From: Mucor racemosus
Taxonomy: Eukaryota; Mucoromycota; Mucoromycetes; Mucorales; Mucoraceae
Assembly (NCBI GenBank): GCA_027405735.1
Contig: JAPEHQ010000011.1
Span: 682,001 to 746,000, forward strand
Length of the DNA stretch: 64,000 nt
Reading direction: 5' to 3'
Below the pieces are notes generated by a model that ran no database searches, was not told the DNA's origin, and saw only the letters and a list, made by a program, of their open reading frames with translations. Positions 21,586-32,840 of the stretch are shown here, piece by piece. The translations under genes were made by a program, and so were the position numbers. Position 1 is the first letter of the stretch. Every line of letters begins with the position of its first letter.

Positions 21586-21714
21586 CTCATCTCTTGAAAA
21601 ATCCATCTCCTTTGATTTCTTCCCTCTTTCTCTTTGTAAATTATACATTCACTTTCTTCTTTTCTTTTTTGTGCTTTGAAAATCATCAACCGACCTTCCT
21701 TCAATATTTAAATC

Positions 21715-22677
21715 ATGGTTTCAATCAAGACATTCCTCGCTACATCAGTTGCTCTCATTGCTACATTTGTCAATGTTGAAGCTGCCGTTTCTCCTACTTA
21801 TCCTTCTCCTGGTACCATTCAAACCGAAGGTCAATCTTATGATATTACTTGGAGTAAGTTGAATTAAAAGATTGATTGGACATGTCATTTAACTTACTAA
21901 CAAAATTGGTTCTTCAGCTTTTGATGGAAATGATTCCAAGGTTACCTATACTATTGGTAAGCATTAACAACATTCTATGTCCCCAAAAAGATATTAGTTT
22001 CTAATGCAACTATTACAGATTTCATGACAGGCTCAAATGATGTTCAAACCAAATTAGAAACTGTTGCCACTGTAAGTTTCTAATTATATTGTTATCTCAA
22101 TCAGAAGTCTAATATATATTATAATATAGAATGTATCAGCTAGTCTTTTGAAGTATTCTTTTGTTGCTCCTCAAGTATCACCTAATTCTGCAATTTATTT
22201 CTTCATGTTCACAGGTACAGATATTTACAACCACACCCAAAAAAAGTCCGATTTTATATTAACAATTTATTAATGCTTCTAGGTTCTGATGGTGTCTCTG
22301 CCTGGACTACTCGTTTTGGTATCGTTGGTTCTGATGGCACCCTTGCCACAGAGACCAACTCTACTCAACCCAACGGTGATGCTATTCCTTGGGGTACTGG
22401 TAAGCTCCTCAGCAGTGCTTCTGTTAGCGCCAGTGCTTCATCTTCCATTCCTGCCACTGCTGTTTCATCTTCCATTGCTCCTGCTTCATCCGCTGCTGCT
22501 AGTTCTGCTGATGTTGTCGTCGCTGTTGCTTCTTCCAGCGCTGCCGAATCTTCATCTGCTACTCCCGTTCCCTCTGTTGCTCAAGTCGTTGCCAACTCTG
22601 ATGCTAGCAGTGGTTCCATGGTTAAGCCTGCCCTTACTTTGGTCTCTGCTGCTGTTGCCGCTTACTTTGCTCTCTAA
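21715..22677 (+). CDS. Ser-rich GPI-anchored Kre9/Knh1-like wall protein, 236 aa
   Basis: Secreted surface protein of the fungal Ser/Thr-rich GPI-anchored (Kre9/Knh1 N-terminal) family. Exons: 21715-21853, 21918-21956, 22019-22071, 22130-22214, 22283-22677. Signal peptide: MVSIKTFLATSVALIATFVNVEA. The N-terminal beta domain begins VSPTYPSPGTIQTEGQSYDI followed by TW, the usual start of this module, and extends to about residue 140. Then comes a Ser/Ala/Val-rich stalk (about 145-210), likely O-glycosylated. The C-terminus (SGSMVKPALTLVSAAVAAYFAL) is a typical GPI-attachment signal with small omega residues before a hydrophobic tail. Role in beta-1,6-glucan or wall structure is inferred from the family. 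Confidence 0.82.
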
Positions 22678-25260
22678 ATCATCTCGCTTTCTCCCTTTAT
22701 AGCTTATTGTAACAACCCTCCTTCTATATTCCTTTTATTAAATTACCTGTATTTTTTATAATTTGTTTGTATATTTATATATTTGTAAAAGGTAACGTAG
22801 TAACATAAACAAGCTACTACATCTTCACAGCCACACAGCAGTGTATTAATAATAAATATGCTATTCTTATAATTAGACAATTCACGCCTTTTTAATCAAA
22901 AAAAGAAATATTATTGAAATATCCAATAATAAATCAAGCTATCTTGTTTCATTAGCAACAATAGTGAACATGAGGTTTGAAGGTGATACTGTACCACATT
23001 GATCTGTGAAATGAAATCTCTGTATATAATATAAATTGGACATACGTAGTATGATAAGTAGATAAAAAAAACATATTCGTTTTATATAATGAATAGATTC
23101 AATACTGATTATAATATGCATGGCTATTTCGGCATAGTTGAAACAAAACGCTAAAATGCAGATAAATATGTATGCTGTTGATCCTACATTTGTTACACCA
23201 TCTTTTTAATACATACAAAGAGAACTACAAGAAGAGTCAACAAGAAGAGATCGACTTTCAACTATAAATAACACAAGCACAATAGCACATTTTGTTTTCA
23301 AATGTGTAGTACTAATGTACGGAATTTAATCTGTAGCTCAAAAAGAAATTGAAGCATCAATTGAGGCGATAGACAAATGCTTCTAAATATATACTAAATC
23401 AATTTACACATGCACATATGATATATCTAGTAGGATCAAATATGCGCTGTATGTGGAGGTTCGGAAGACAATGAAACTAATATCTCACTTTGATTTAAAG
23501 ATAAAGGGTGTTTCATCCATCATTATCATCAACGTTCAGGTGAAAACAAGAAAAATCCATGTAAAGTGAAGCCTTGCAAACTAGCCAATTTTCAATTGCT
23601 TTCCTACACCCATCCATCGCAAGCGTTGATATGCCGTATCGAATAATTCGTACACTTTTTGAGACTAAATATAATATATAAAAAAAAGCTCTTTCATATC
23701 TATCCATCTGATTTGCTATCTTTCTTTTTAGATTTTGCATTGAATCTCTTTGTCATTTCAACAGTAGCGGACATTGAAATGAAAAATTCAGAATGTGTTT
23801 TTTTTATTCCATTTTAAAAAAAAAGACCTTTTCATGTATATTACGAAATACTTTATTATATAAACCTTATTTATAGTTTTAACCTTTTAGGTGTGACTTA
23901 ATGCCTATTTTGTAATGATACTATTTTCAAACCGATAGAGTAATTTCCTGTAGAGCTAGGGCTTAAAAACCATATTTTACGTTTTTTGAAGGAAAGTCAA
24001 AAATTTGCATAATTAATTAAAATTATGATGCCTGAATATAAAAAAAGAAGTTTTTAGAATCATTTTGATCTTAGGAGTGTTATAGTAAAAATTTCCATTT
24101 TCGAGGTCAAAAATCCGTTTGAATGCAATATTGGATTTCTACCCTTACAACCATTAGGAAAAATGGGCGATAAAATCGATTTTACTTTTTGATTTTCAAA
24201 ATTCTAAACAGTGGTTTATATCATATTTCAAGGTCATAGAATACGATCCGTCTGATTTTCAAGCCAGAAAATCGCTTTGTTCAGGAGATATGACACGTTT
24301 TATACGATGGTTTTGAAGCTTTCAAGTCTTTTGATCACATATTTCTCAATAATCTTCTTCTTAATCCTTGGTTTAATAATTTATATTTGTTTATCAATGG
24401 CCAATGCATATTAAAAAGTGTACATGATCTTAAATCTCGGACGATCAATTTCACAGAAAAGAGATGTTGTACGACATAGGCCTGGTCAAAGTGCATGCAC
24501 ATTTATAGTTGGATTTCGATCGCCATAGTTATTTTTATAAAACCAGCGTATGTTATTATAGCTAGAAACAGTAGCATATGTTGTACGCTAATCGACAAAA
24601 TGATGATATATACGAAAATGAAAATTTTTTGGGTATTTTAGGCGTAAGAAGAAGATTGATTTCGAATTTCATGTGCCGTTGACAATACGTTATTGACACA
24701 AAACGCCATGCTATCTATTTAATTATATCGATGTTCAATCAGAAAAAAAAATACTAATGCATGTCAAACTATTAAACTCATATTTGGAAACAGTTTTTGC
24801 ATGCATTTTTCGGGCATATGGGTATGTGAAAATCTTTTGAAAAAAACTGTTTCCTTTGTAATGATCATTATGTAAGATTTGAAAAATCGACCGTTTATGA
24901 TAAATCCAAGGAGTTTATAAAATGTTTTCTTCTGAAACCATGTCAAAGCGAAACATGCCATGTCTGATCTTGATTAGGATCTCATTTTTGGGATCCATTT
25001 ATTAATTGAACGTTTATACAACAATAAACAAACAGACAAGCAAACAAACGAAAAGTACATGTAAGTTATTGATGAGGATATGGATGCAATTTTATTATGA
25101 ATTAAATAGTAAGAGATGTATTATTCTATAAAGTAAAAGAGAGTGATAATTGAGCCAAAAGTGTAGTAGGAGTCTATTAAATTTGGTTTACGGCAAAGCA
25201 TTAAAGCGATTTAAAAATTGTTTGTTTCATTTGACCGGGTATATGAGAAAGAAATAACTT
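22678..25260. other. Gene-poor interval
   Basis: No gene supported. About 23990-24960 reads like decayed repetitive DNA, with simple-sequence A/T-rich phrases and no surviving frame, but no related copy in this window was identified with confidence. Confidence 0.5.
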
Positions 25261-25518
25261 TTAGGCGCCAGTGTTGGTGGTATCTATACCGTGATTATTA
25301 CTGAATTTACAACCCATAGGGTCATAATAATAGCCGACAACATCAGGATGATTACCACAACGCATTGGATCACGGCTATAAGCACTACTGACAATGGAAG
25401 GTGTAGGAGATGTATAACTGTAGGCTGATGCAGCAGGTGTGGATTTTACTTCTTCTTGTGTTTGCTTGTGAGCAAAAGTCTTTTTGATAAAATTGGGAAA
25501 GTGCATATGAAGACCCAT
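25261..25518 (-). CDS. Small uncharacterised protein, 85 aa
   Basis: Not recognised. The start MGLHMHFPNFIKKTF (ATG at 25516-25518) was preferred over an upstream in-frame ATG (25542) because its context is good (AACCATGG) and a TATA element (25604-25613) lies about 90 bp upstream, the spacing seen at neighbouring genes. The protein is hydrophilic, with a Ser/Thr/Pro-rich middle and a C-terminal tract with two cysteines and aromatic residues (MRCGNHPDVVGYYYDPMGC). No signal peptide or membrane segment. A non-coding explanation is possible because the gene is short, but the promoter-like layout argues for a real gene. Confidence 0.5.
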   Translation of the reverse strand: MGLHMHFPNFIKKTFAHKQTQEEVKSTPAASAYSYTSPTPSIVSSAYSRDPMRCGNHPDVVGYYYDPMGCKFSNNHGIDTTNTGA

Positions 25519-26352
25519 GGTTAAGATGTGTATATTTAGCAAAGAAAATAAAGTTGATGTAGAAACTGGTTTTTTTTTGTAATATTTTGTTTAATTGTAG
25601 GCCCCTTTATATATTGGAGAATTTCCTGTCAAAACTGTTAGCCGTACTTTCCGTACTCTTCCCTGGTATGGTTATAATTGGCTCAATTGCTCCATTTGTT
25701 ACCCATATATAGTAACCCTCGGATGGTGTAATAACGAAGCGTTACTGAAATGCTTACTTTATCATGCCATACCTCCATCAATCAGAATCTGATCCTCATT
25801 ATTAATCTTGATGTATAAAATCCAGTGAAATCAACATGAAACCAAAGAGTCAACATTTTTATACATAAAATAATAACTGCAAATATTCTAGAATACAAAT
25901 AATTTCTCGATTGCACATGTATATGTATTGAAGGTAGTAGATCTACATCAAATATCCGTTTTTTGGTAATTGTGGAATCTGGGAGAGCGGAGGAGAAATG
26001 CCGAAATTTTCGAATTTATGACACATTGACATATAGCCGATGATATGGATAATACATGAAGCGATTCTGATTCTCTGTGATGTATTTTTTCAAAATTAAA
26101 TACTACTTTTTATGAATTGACAACGGTTGCTCCGATATCTGCCTTCTTTTCCTTAATCCGAGGAATATAACAAGAAATGATGAAATGTTGTATTCTTTAT
26201 AGAACTTCATATAAGGATAAACATATATGCTCGTTGTGGTCTGATTTTTATTGGATGATGCTGCAATGTGTGTGTGGGGGGAGGAGGGGAGGGGGGGGGG
26301 AATTGGTAATATTATAGTACAAAAAGAATTCGAATATACACGGGAATGATGT
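25519..26352. other. Intergenic
   Basis: Promoter of the small minus-strand gene, then the 3' flank of the DUF4203 gene. A poly-G/purine tract (GGGGGGAGGAGGGGAGGG type) lies at about 26275-26300. Confidence 0.5.
25604..25613 (-). promoter_or_regulatory. TATA box of the small 85-aa gene
   Basis: TATATAAAGG on the minus strand, about 90 bp upstream of the chosen ATG. Confidence 0.5.
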
Positions 26353-27502
26353 TTAGACTGCTGCTGCCACAGGAACCACAGCTGGTGGTGCACCAGCTCT
26401 TTGGAACCAATTGGGTCTCCAAAGAGGTGGCATGGCAGGCATGTATCTTCCCATAAAAGGCTGTTTAGTTATATAGCGAGGATCATTTCGTGTTGACATG
26501 ACCACTGAATGTTGCATTCGAATATGCTATATAAAGTAATCATGTTTAGAAAAAACAAATTACAAATAATAATACACAGGATAAACTTACTTCTGAATGG
26601 TGGCCAATGACTTGAAATATATAGCCTACAATATAAGCTATAATAATACATGATTGCATAATGTAAACACCTCGATACATTCTATAATCATGCTCTACGT
26701 ATATAATAATTATTTAGTAAATCACAATAATGTCAAATGCTAAAAATAGACTTTTTACCATGATTTTGATCTAATGTTGTAGTAAAGCAATAATTAAACC
26801 CTGTATGAAAATACATGTCTAATCCCATAAAAAAAATATAAGATCCAGCAAGAGCAGCACCCAACTGATGCCAGAAACACGAATAAAGGGACAAAATCAT
26901 AAATACCACTACAAGCACAGTAAGCAAGATAGCTCTTCCAGAATTTGATGTAATAGACAAATCATCTTTCCAACCCAAAATCCATAAACCAAATGCAAGA
27001 CCGCCTAACCCACCAATCAACATGAGATATAATTGAATTGTAACTGCCATGCAAGTGATTACTACTAAACCCACAATAAACGGCACAATGAAATATATTG
27101 TTTGACGATTTTGTCCATATGTTTGTTCAGGTTCAAAATTAGCCAACATAACCCAAGTAACAAATCCCATGGTAACAAAACCTGATAATTCTTGTGTGCG
27201 AGTACCGGCAGGTGTTCTATCCCACATGGGACGACATGCAAGTAATAAACCACATACAATCAACACAATGCCACCCAAAACACCTTGAATACTCAAATTA
27301 TATCCATCATCTATTGTATTTCACCAATAAACCTTGGTAAGAAGACATTCAATATTTAACATTTAATATACATACCTAATGCAATCGCCTTGTCTGGTAA
27401 ATATAATACGCCTGGCTCAAAGGTAGGCTGATCCACAGCTGGAGCTGCATTACAAGATTGAGCTACAATTAATAGGATCAGGGTCAAAAATACATGCACC
27501 AT
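26353..27502 (-). CDS. DUF4203/TMEM198-like multi-pass membrane protein, 318 aa
   Basis: Exons on the minus strand: 27502-27376, 27310-26759, 26694-26591, 26526-26353, in phase throughout. Signal peptide MVHVFLTLILLIVAQSCNAAP, with an alternative in-frame ATG 15 codons upstream. A run of about seven hydrophobic helices follows, with GGIVLIVCGLLLA, GFVTWVMLANF, YFIVPFIVGLVVITCMAV, LYLMLIGGLGGLAFGLWILG and ILLTVLVVVFMILSLYSCFW clearly visible. The alternating Gly-rich helices match the DUF4203/TMEM198 family. The last exon encodes a soluble tail rich in Pro, Met and basic residues (RYMPAMPPLWRPNWF). The human relative takes part in Wnt signalling, which fungi lack, so the function here is unknown. 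Confidence 0.72.
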
Positions 27503-27934
27503 TTTGTTGGTTTTTTTTAGTGTAGATGAAATGTTTTTAATGGGCATTTATTGAAAAGAAAGAGGGAAAATAATAATAATAAGCATTCTGGCTATAAGAA
27601 GGAACGAGTATAAACAACAATAACAACTATTAAATAGGTCAAGTTATAATAATAATCCTAAAATAGGAATTTTTCGAAGCCTTTCTTGTACACCCTTGAG
27701 AGAAATACCATACTAAAAGAATGTTTTGATCAAAAAGACCAGAAATAGTAGTAGTATACTTATTGAGATTGTTGATCGGCACACTATGGTACCTAATGTT
27801 TTCTAGATGTGATAATATACTTATTTTCAACTGTCACTTGTATTCCCATAAATTCATGCCACCATAAATACGTTTAATGATTTGATTCTTTAAGGTACAA
27901 ACAACACATGCTGGACGGAATATGGCAACCAATA

Positions 27935-27936
<2 letters not shown>

Positions 27937-27967
<31 letters not shown>
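27937..27967. repeat. Poly(A) tract, 31 bp
   Basis: Uninterrupted run of A. It might be the tail of an old retroposed sequence, but nothing coding adjoins it. Confidence 0.8.
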
Positions 27968-27970
<3 letters not shown>

Positions 27971-28404
27971 AACACTAGGAACAAACTCAACTTTTGACAT
28001 ATACAACAACAAAATAAAAAATACTTATAGAAACAATAATATCTAAAAAAATTTTAGTATTAAAATATATAATAGTAGATTATGTCTCTCAATCCTGGAA
28101 AAATCCTTTAAAGATTAGCACAACAGCTGTGTGCGGCGGAGCAAATCTTTATCTTTTCTCGCTCCGTACTTTTATCCATTCTTCTTCTTTTGACTCAAAA
28201 ACATGTAAAAAAGAAAACATCTTGCTACTTGAGTGAGCATACAAAGTATTTAGATTGTATGTATATAAAAACGATCGTAACCTGAGTGTTGCTAAAACCG
28301 AATACACATAATGAAATAAGAAAATTCCCCCTCAACTGCAAATGATTTTTTACCTTTTTTTTTATTACTATTTCCTTTGTTTGTGATTGTTTGTATAAGT
28401 ATAT

Positions 28405-28475
28405 ATGTGTATGAGAGTGTGAGTGTGAGCGTGAGCGTGAGTGTGAGTGTGGGTGTGGGTGTTAGTGTTAGTGTG
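28405..28475. repeat. (GTGAGT)n-like microsatellite
   Basis: Imperfect hexamer array with GTGAGT, GTGAGC, GTGGGT and GTTAGT variants, just beyond the 3' end of the PWWP gene. Confidence 0.8.
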
Positions 28476-28547
28476 TAATTGTGTGAGAGAATGTGAGCTT
28501 TAGTCTTCTTGTGTATATAAGTTAAAATTTTTAAACATAAAACCCAT

Positions 28548-29874
28548 TTAAACATCTTGCATATGTGTATCATCAGATTTCAACTTTGAATGTTGAGGAT
28601 CAATAAAAAGAGTTTTCCAACTTCTCATTAAATGTTGACAACGATCCTTAATCATAGTATCATTTTCAAAGGGATAGGAACAAGCAGCTTTTACAACTTT
28701 GCCAATCTTGGTATCCTACAAAAAGCAAAATAAGTATTTGCCTAGCCTCATCCCCACCCTCCTCTCAAACTGCACTGAATGGTGTACTTACTTTCAGAAG
28801 GTTATAAGTCATTGGTGCCTCTTCAATCTCTTTAACAACTTGCAAGATCTTTGGATAATCTTCATGTGGAATCTCACCCTATCAATAAAGATGAATTTCT
28901 GATTTTGTAAAAATTACACAATCCTACCGGACCATACCTCTTTCTTGTTATATACTAATCTTTGTAACCTATGTCTAATATGATACACTTTTTTATATTC
29001 TGGTGATTTCTTGATATCATCTTTTGTGTGATCATGGGAAATTGGGGATTCATGGCCTTCTTCTTTCTCAAGAGACATGGATTTACGCTTTGATCGAAAA
29101 AGAAAAAAAAATAGATATCAGAACCAAAAACACACAAAAAGAGAAATGAATACTTACTCTTCTCTTTCTATCCAGACTATCACCAACAGCTGTTTCTCCT
29201 ACGGCATCCTCTTCATCGCCCGCAGCCAACTTACGACTTTTTCTCTTTTGTGTTGTGGTTTCCACTGTATTTGCCTTTTTATTTGTTGTTTTGCCATTTG
29301 CCACTGGTTTCTTCTTATTTGCCGCTGTTGTTGATGGCTTTTTATTCTTTCCTTTCTTTATATCCTCCTCCTTTTCTGCCTCTTCCTCATCTTCCTCCTC
29401 CTCCTCCTCTTCTTCTTCTTCCAGCTGTGTTAACAAAGAGGGATTTAATGCTTGACGCACAGCCATCTCTAAATCTTTAGTTTTGAATTTCTTTGCTTTG
29501 AGGTCATTCTCGACATTTTCATTATCAAAAGGTCTGATAGCATCAGGACCAAAGAAGCCACTGTAGAATAAAAAGGTGAATCAGTGCTTATTCCTTTATT
29601 TTTGTTTTTTGTTTATTTTGTTTATAAACACAACTTACTAATCTCTTGAACCATAAAAAAACACGGTATATAAAGCATTTTTTGTCTTACTCTTTTGTTT
29701 TAACACTTTGGCTGGTACATTAGAATCGACTTCAATCTATAAATAGTCTTTTTAATAATGTTTGTATAGATGGGATATACTTTATTTTACCCTTGCCGGC
29801 CACCAAGGATATCCTTTTAATTTTGCAAATACAGTTGTTCCAGGTAAATACTCTGTTCGTCCTTGTTGACGCAT
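28548..29874 (-). CDS. PWWP-domain chromatin protein with LEDGF-IBD-like C-terminus, 329 aa
   Basis: Minus-strand exons: 29874-29791, 29736-29639, 29560-29158, 29087-28938, 28878-28792, 28715-28548, all in phase. The N-terminus (about residues 8-85) is a PWWP domain: LPGTTVFAKLKGYPWWPARI, then VFFYGSRDYGFFGPDAIRPF, the aromatic-cage and C-terminal parts typical of histone-methyl-lysine readers. A highly charged linker follows, with an acidic run of about 20 Glu/Asp and a lysine-rich nuclear-localisation-like stretch (about 115-195). The C-terminal region (about 225-310), with HRLQRLVYNKKE, YPKILQVVKEIEEAPMT and TKIGKVVKAACSYPF, resembles the TFIIS-N/integrase-binding helical fold of LEDGF/HRP2. 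Together this suggests an H3K36me reader that recruits partners; this role is inferred. Confidence 0.75.
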
Positions 29875-31026
29875 AGTTTATATAATTTCTCTGTAAATAA
29901 CTCTTTTTCTTTTTTCTTTTGGGTAAATAATTGATAAATGGAACAAGGAAAGAAGTCGGTGAAATGCGCGTTTAGTTGTGTAAAGAAAGAAAGAAAGAAG
30001 AAATTGTTAATCAAATATTACTGAGAAAAATATGGGAATTTTTTTTTCCAACCATACAAAATGGACATCATCTGATTTGTCGCTAAATCCGATTTAATTA
30101 GCTGCATTTTCTCTCTCTCTTTTTTTTTTTTTTGTATACCTTACTTGGTTTAATATCTCTCTGATAATCGAATTAGTCCTATGAAATCTACAGACGATTC
30201 TTAACACTATATTCTCAATTCATATAAAATTTATTTCAATTGAAAAAAGTGTTCAAAATGTACGAAATTCGGGTGTGAAAATCCGTTGATTTTTATTTGT
30301 CTCTAGTTGTTGGTAGTACGAAATCAATTACAAAGAATAACTCTGGATGTTGAAATGAGCTTATCAAGCAAAGCAAATGCTTTTATATGTATTTTGAATC
30401 CTCATGTCATTATAGAAAGCATAATGAAAAAAATGAGTGGTGCCATCACTTTTCCCTTTCTTTTTTCATCTTTTATATGATGTTCTGTGTTCGTCATTTA
30501 AAGATAATGACGAAATTTGAGAATCAATCAACTCAGAATAGAAGCCTTTTTTATGCATTCCAATTATCTTTTCCGTTGATGATACCCATGACAAGAAATC
30601 TTAGTGACAGATCAAATAATCAATCTGTTGCTAGGCAATTTTGACAGCTGAATTTAGATTTTCCCTAGCAATGAATTTATGACAACAGCCATTTGTTTTA
30701 TTTCTACGAAATTCTAGACTCTTGGATGGATTTTATATTGCATGAAACCTACCAAATAACTTTACCTGCAATTTCTACACTCTTTTTCCTGTTTTTTCTA
30801 CTGTAAGGTAAATAGAATTTTTTAAAATTAAATTGTAAGCAAGGATATACAGCCCATTTTATTTAGACAAAACGAATAAAACTGAATTATACCCAATATG
30901 CCACAAATTAATGTTGCTTTTAATAGCTTTTTTTTCAATATCCATTGAAACTCAATATATTTTTGAGAAAAAATAAACCGGTCCATAGACGTAAAAAAAT
31001 ATCTTTTCTTGTACCTCATATAGTAA
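29875..31026. other. Divergent promoter region PWWP gene / MPDU1
   Basis: About 1.15 kb between divergent starts. Contains a T run (30119-30133) and an X-box-like site at 30627-30639. No gene supported. Confidence 0.5.
30627..30639. promoter_or_regulatory. Second X-box-like site
   Basis: GTTGCTAGGCAAT, a 13-bp inverted repeat close to the RFX X-box consensus, about 390 bp upstream of the MPDU1 start. A half-site-like CCTAGCAATG follows at about 30664. Confidence 0.45.
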
Positions 31027-31860
31027 ATGAATTACAGTAGAATTTCAACTTTATTCGTCGTAGCATTCTGCATATATCAATGCTATGCATTACCAGTTCA
31101 AGTTATAAGTGAGACATCAGAAAATGGGTATCGCTGGCCCGCTTTGTTCAGTACGCCAATGGTCAAATTATTAGGCGACACTTGTTACGAGAGTTTATTT
31201 GAAGAGTTCAATATGGATGTACCATGCTTTAAATTGTTAATTTCAAAAGGTTTGGGTATTGGAATTGTTGTTGGAGGCGCTATAGTCAAGATACCTCAAA
31301 TAATAACCATTCTCAAGCACCGATCAGCTCAAGGCTTATCGTTAACGTCGTTTTTACTAGAGACTTGCGCTTATCAGATTGTCATGGTGTACAACATGCG
31401 ATTGCATAACCCGTTTAGCACGTATGGTGAAGTCCTATTCATGACATTGCAAAACATTATTATTTGTGTTTTGATTGTGTGGTATACAAAGGAAAAACAC
31501 TTATCTGGAGTTACATGTGCTGGGTTCCTTGGTATATTTGCGATTTTAATCATTGTGCCTAGCTGGTGTATGGCCTTGCTGTATGCAGCACAGATTCCTA
31601 TTGGGTTAGCAAGTAAACTTCCTCAAATTCGAGCCAATTATTTGAATCAATCTACAGGGCAGCTGAGTGTGTTTGCTATTCTAAACTACTTTGCGGGGAC
31701 AACGGCACGAGCATTTACAACATGGACTGAACTAGATGATCCCATCATGTTGGGAGGTAATTTATTAGCAAGTGTATTAAATGGTATTTTGGTGTTACAG
31801 TTGATTATTTACTGGAAAAAGCAGCCATTAGATAATGGTATATGGACCAAAGCAGATTAA
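31027..31860 (+). CDS. MPDU1: Mannose-P-dolichol utilisation protein MPDU1-like, 277 aa
   Basis: PQ-loop membrane protein of the MPDU1/Lec35 family, needed for use of dolichol-phosphate-linked sugars in ER glycosylation and GPI assembly. The N-terminus (RISTLFVVAFCIYQCYALP) looks like a signal or first membrane segment. The first PQ-loop reads GGAIVKIPQIITILKHRSAQGLS and the second GLASKLPQIRANYLNQSTGQLS. Both show the paired PQ with the following S-G/A-Q-G/L-S that defines the family. About seven hydrophobic helices. Length (277) is near human MPDU1 (247) with an extended N-terminus. Single exon. The thioesterase gene follows 200 bp downstream on the same strand. Confidence 0.85.
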   Translation: MNYSRISTLFVVAFCIYQCYALPVQVISETSENGYRWPALFSTPMVKLLGDTCYESLFEEFNMDVPCFKLLISKGLGIGIVVGGAIVKIPQIITILKHRSAQGLSLTSFLLETCAYQIVMVYNMRLHNPFSTYGEVLFMTLQNIIICVLIVWYTKEKHLSGVTCAGFLGIFAILIIVPSWCMALLYAAQIPIGLASKLPQIRANYLNQSTGQLSVFAILNYFAGTTARAFTTWTELDDPIMLGGNLLASVLNGILVLQLIIYWKKQPLDNGIWTKAD

Positions 31861-32059
31861 AGGATTCTTGATCTTCCTTTTACCAACTTTTTTGGGGCAA
31901 ATAGTGGAGCGGCAAATCTCGAGCTGGTCTTGAAGTGGAAAAGAAGCTTACAAAACCTTTTTACTGACTTCCAATGTTTCTACAGCAAAGAAGGTACTTC
32001 ATTTATAAATTTATATAAAAAAAGATTTTCTATTCTCAGTTTTACTATAAATTAAATAA

Positions 32060-32840
32060 ATGTTATCTCGACTTTTTTATCAACAGCCTATTCGACTATC
32101 CTCTTTTTCTTTTTCATTTAAACATAAAAATTTTGCTACCATGAGCCCTGCTGTCGAACAAGAACAACAACCCGAGATTTCCGTCGAGGAGCAAATCAGA
32201 CTCGCTGAAATTGAAAGAGATAATTTGGAAATTGTCAAGAAGAATCGTGCCGACCCTGCCATTATTGAATATGAAGCTTATAGCCATTCATCAGCAAGTG
32301 AAAAGAAACACTCTTTAACTGTTTCCGTAAGTAAATTTGGTATGAATTGACCGGGAAATATGCATTAATTCGGTTTATACAGACTTTGAGAGGCCCTGGT
32401 ATGATCATTATACCTCCTGTCATGTTCTATAACAAGACTTACACAGAATTAACTTCTGTCCTTCATCTTGGTAAGAACATTTGTGGTCACGATGGTATTG
32501 TTCATGGTGGTTTAGCTGCTACAATTCTTGATGAAGCTTTGGCTTGTGTTGTAAGTCTTGCCCTGTACTTGTGACATAAATACAAATCTAAACATTTTTC
32601 CCTTTATAGGCTATCCCTGCTTTGCCCAATATGTTTGGTTTCACAGCCAACCTCAATATTAATTACAGAAAACCCATCATGTCAAACCAATGGGTTGTTA
32701 TGAAATCCAAGTTGGATAAGAACGAAGATCGCAAAGCTTATGTCTCTGCTTGGATCGAGAGTTTAGATGGTCAAACTGTCTTTACTGAAGCTACTTCATT
32801 ATATGTTTCCCCTAAAGCTCCTGTTAAGAAGCCTCAATAA
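32060..32840 (+). CDS. Hotdog-fold thioesterase (THEM4/PaaI-like), 221 aa
   Basis: Probable acyl-CoA thioesterase. Exons: 32060-32326, 32383-32550, 32610-32840, in phase. The hotdog core is in exons 2-3, with the diagnostic CGHDGIVHGGLAATILDEAL motif (HGG plus downstream Asp/Glu) and then NYRKPIMSNQWVV. The first 28 residues (MLSRLFYQQPIRLSSFSFSF, then KHKNFATM) are basic, Ser/Phe-rich and lack acidic residues, which fits a mitochondrial presequence. A second in-frame ATG (32141) would produce a protein without it. This resembles fungal THEM4-like proteins with a coiled, charged N-terminal segment (SVEEQIRLAEIERDNLEIV). Substrate chain length cannot be told. Confidence 0.78.

Larger units (their letters stand above)
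19868..21714. other. Intergenic with RFX-type X-box
   Basis: A GC-richer patch at about 20100-20360 ends in a near-perfect X-box (20333-20346). A G-run lies at 20646-20658 and GA repeats at 20413-20428. A T-run is at 21012-21030. The minus-strand frame 19905-20357 is not supported as a gene. Confidence 0.5.
27503..28547. other. Intergenic with poly-A and GTGAGT repeats
   Basis: 5' flank of the DUF4203 gene and 3' flank of the PWWP gene. Contains a 31-base A run (27937-27967) and a GTGAGT-type microsatellite (about 28405-28475). No gene supported. Confidence 0.6.

Noticed and set aside
27937..27967. Poly-A tail of a LINE or processed pseudogene
   Set aside because: No coding or target-duplication evidence next to the A run.
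28405..28475. CRISPR-like short repeat array
   Set aside because: Contiguous hexamer microsatellite without spacers, in a eukaryotic genome.
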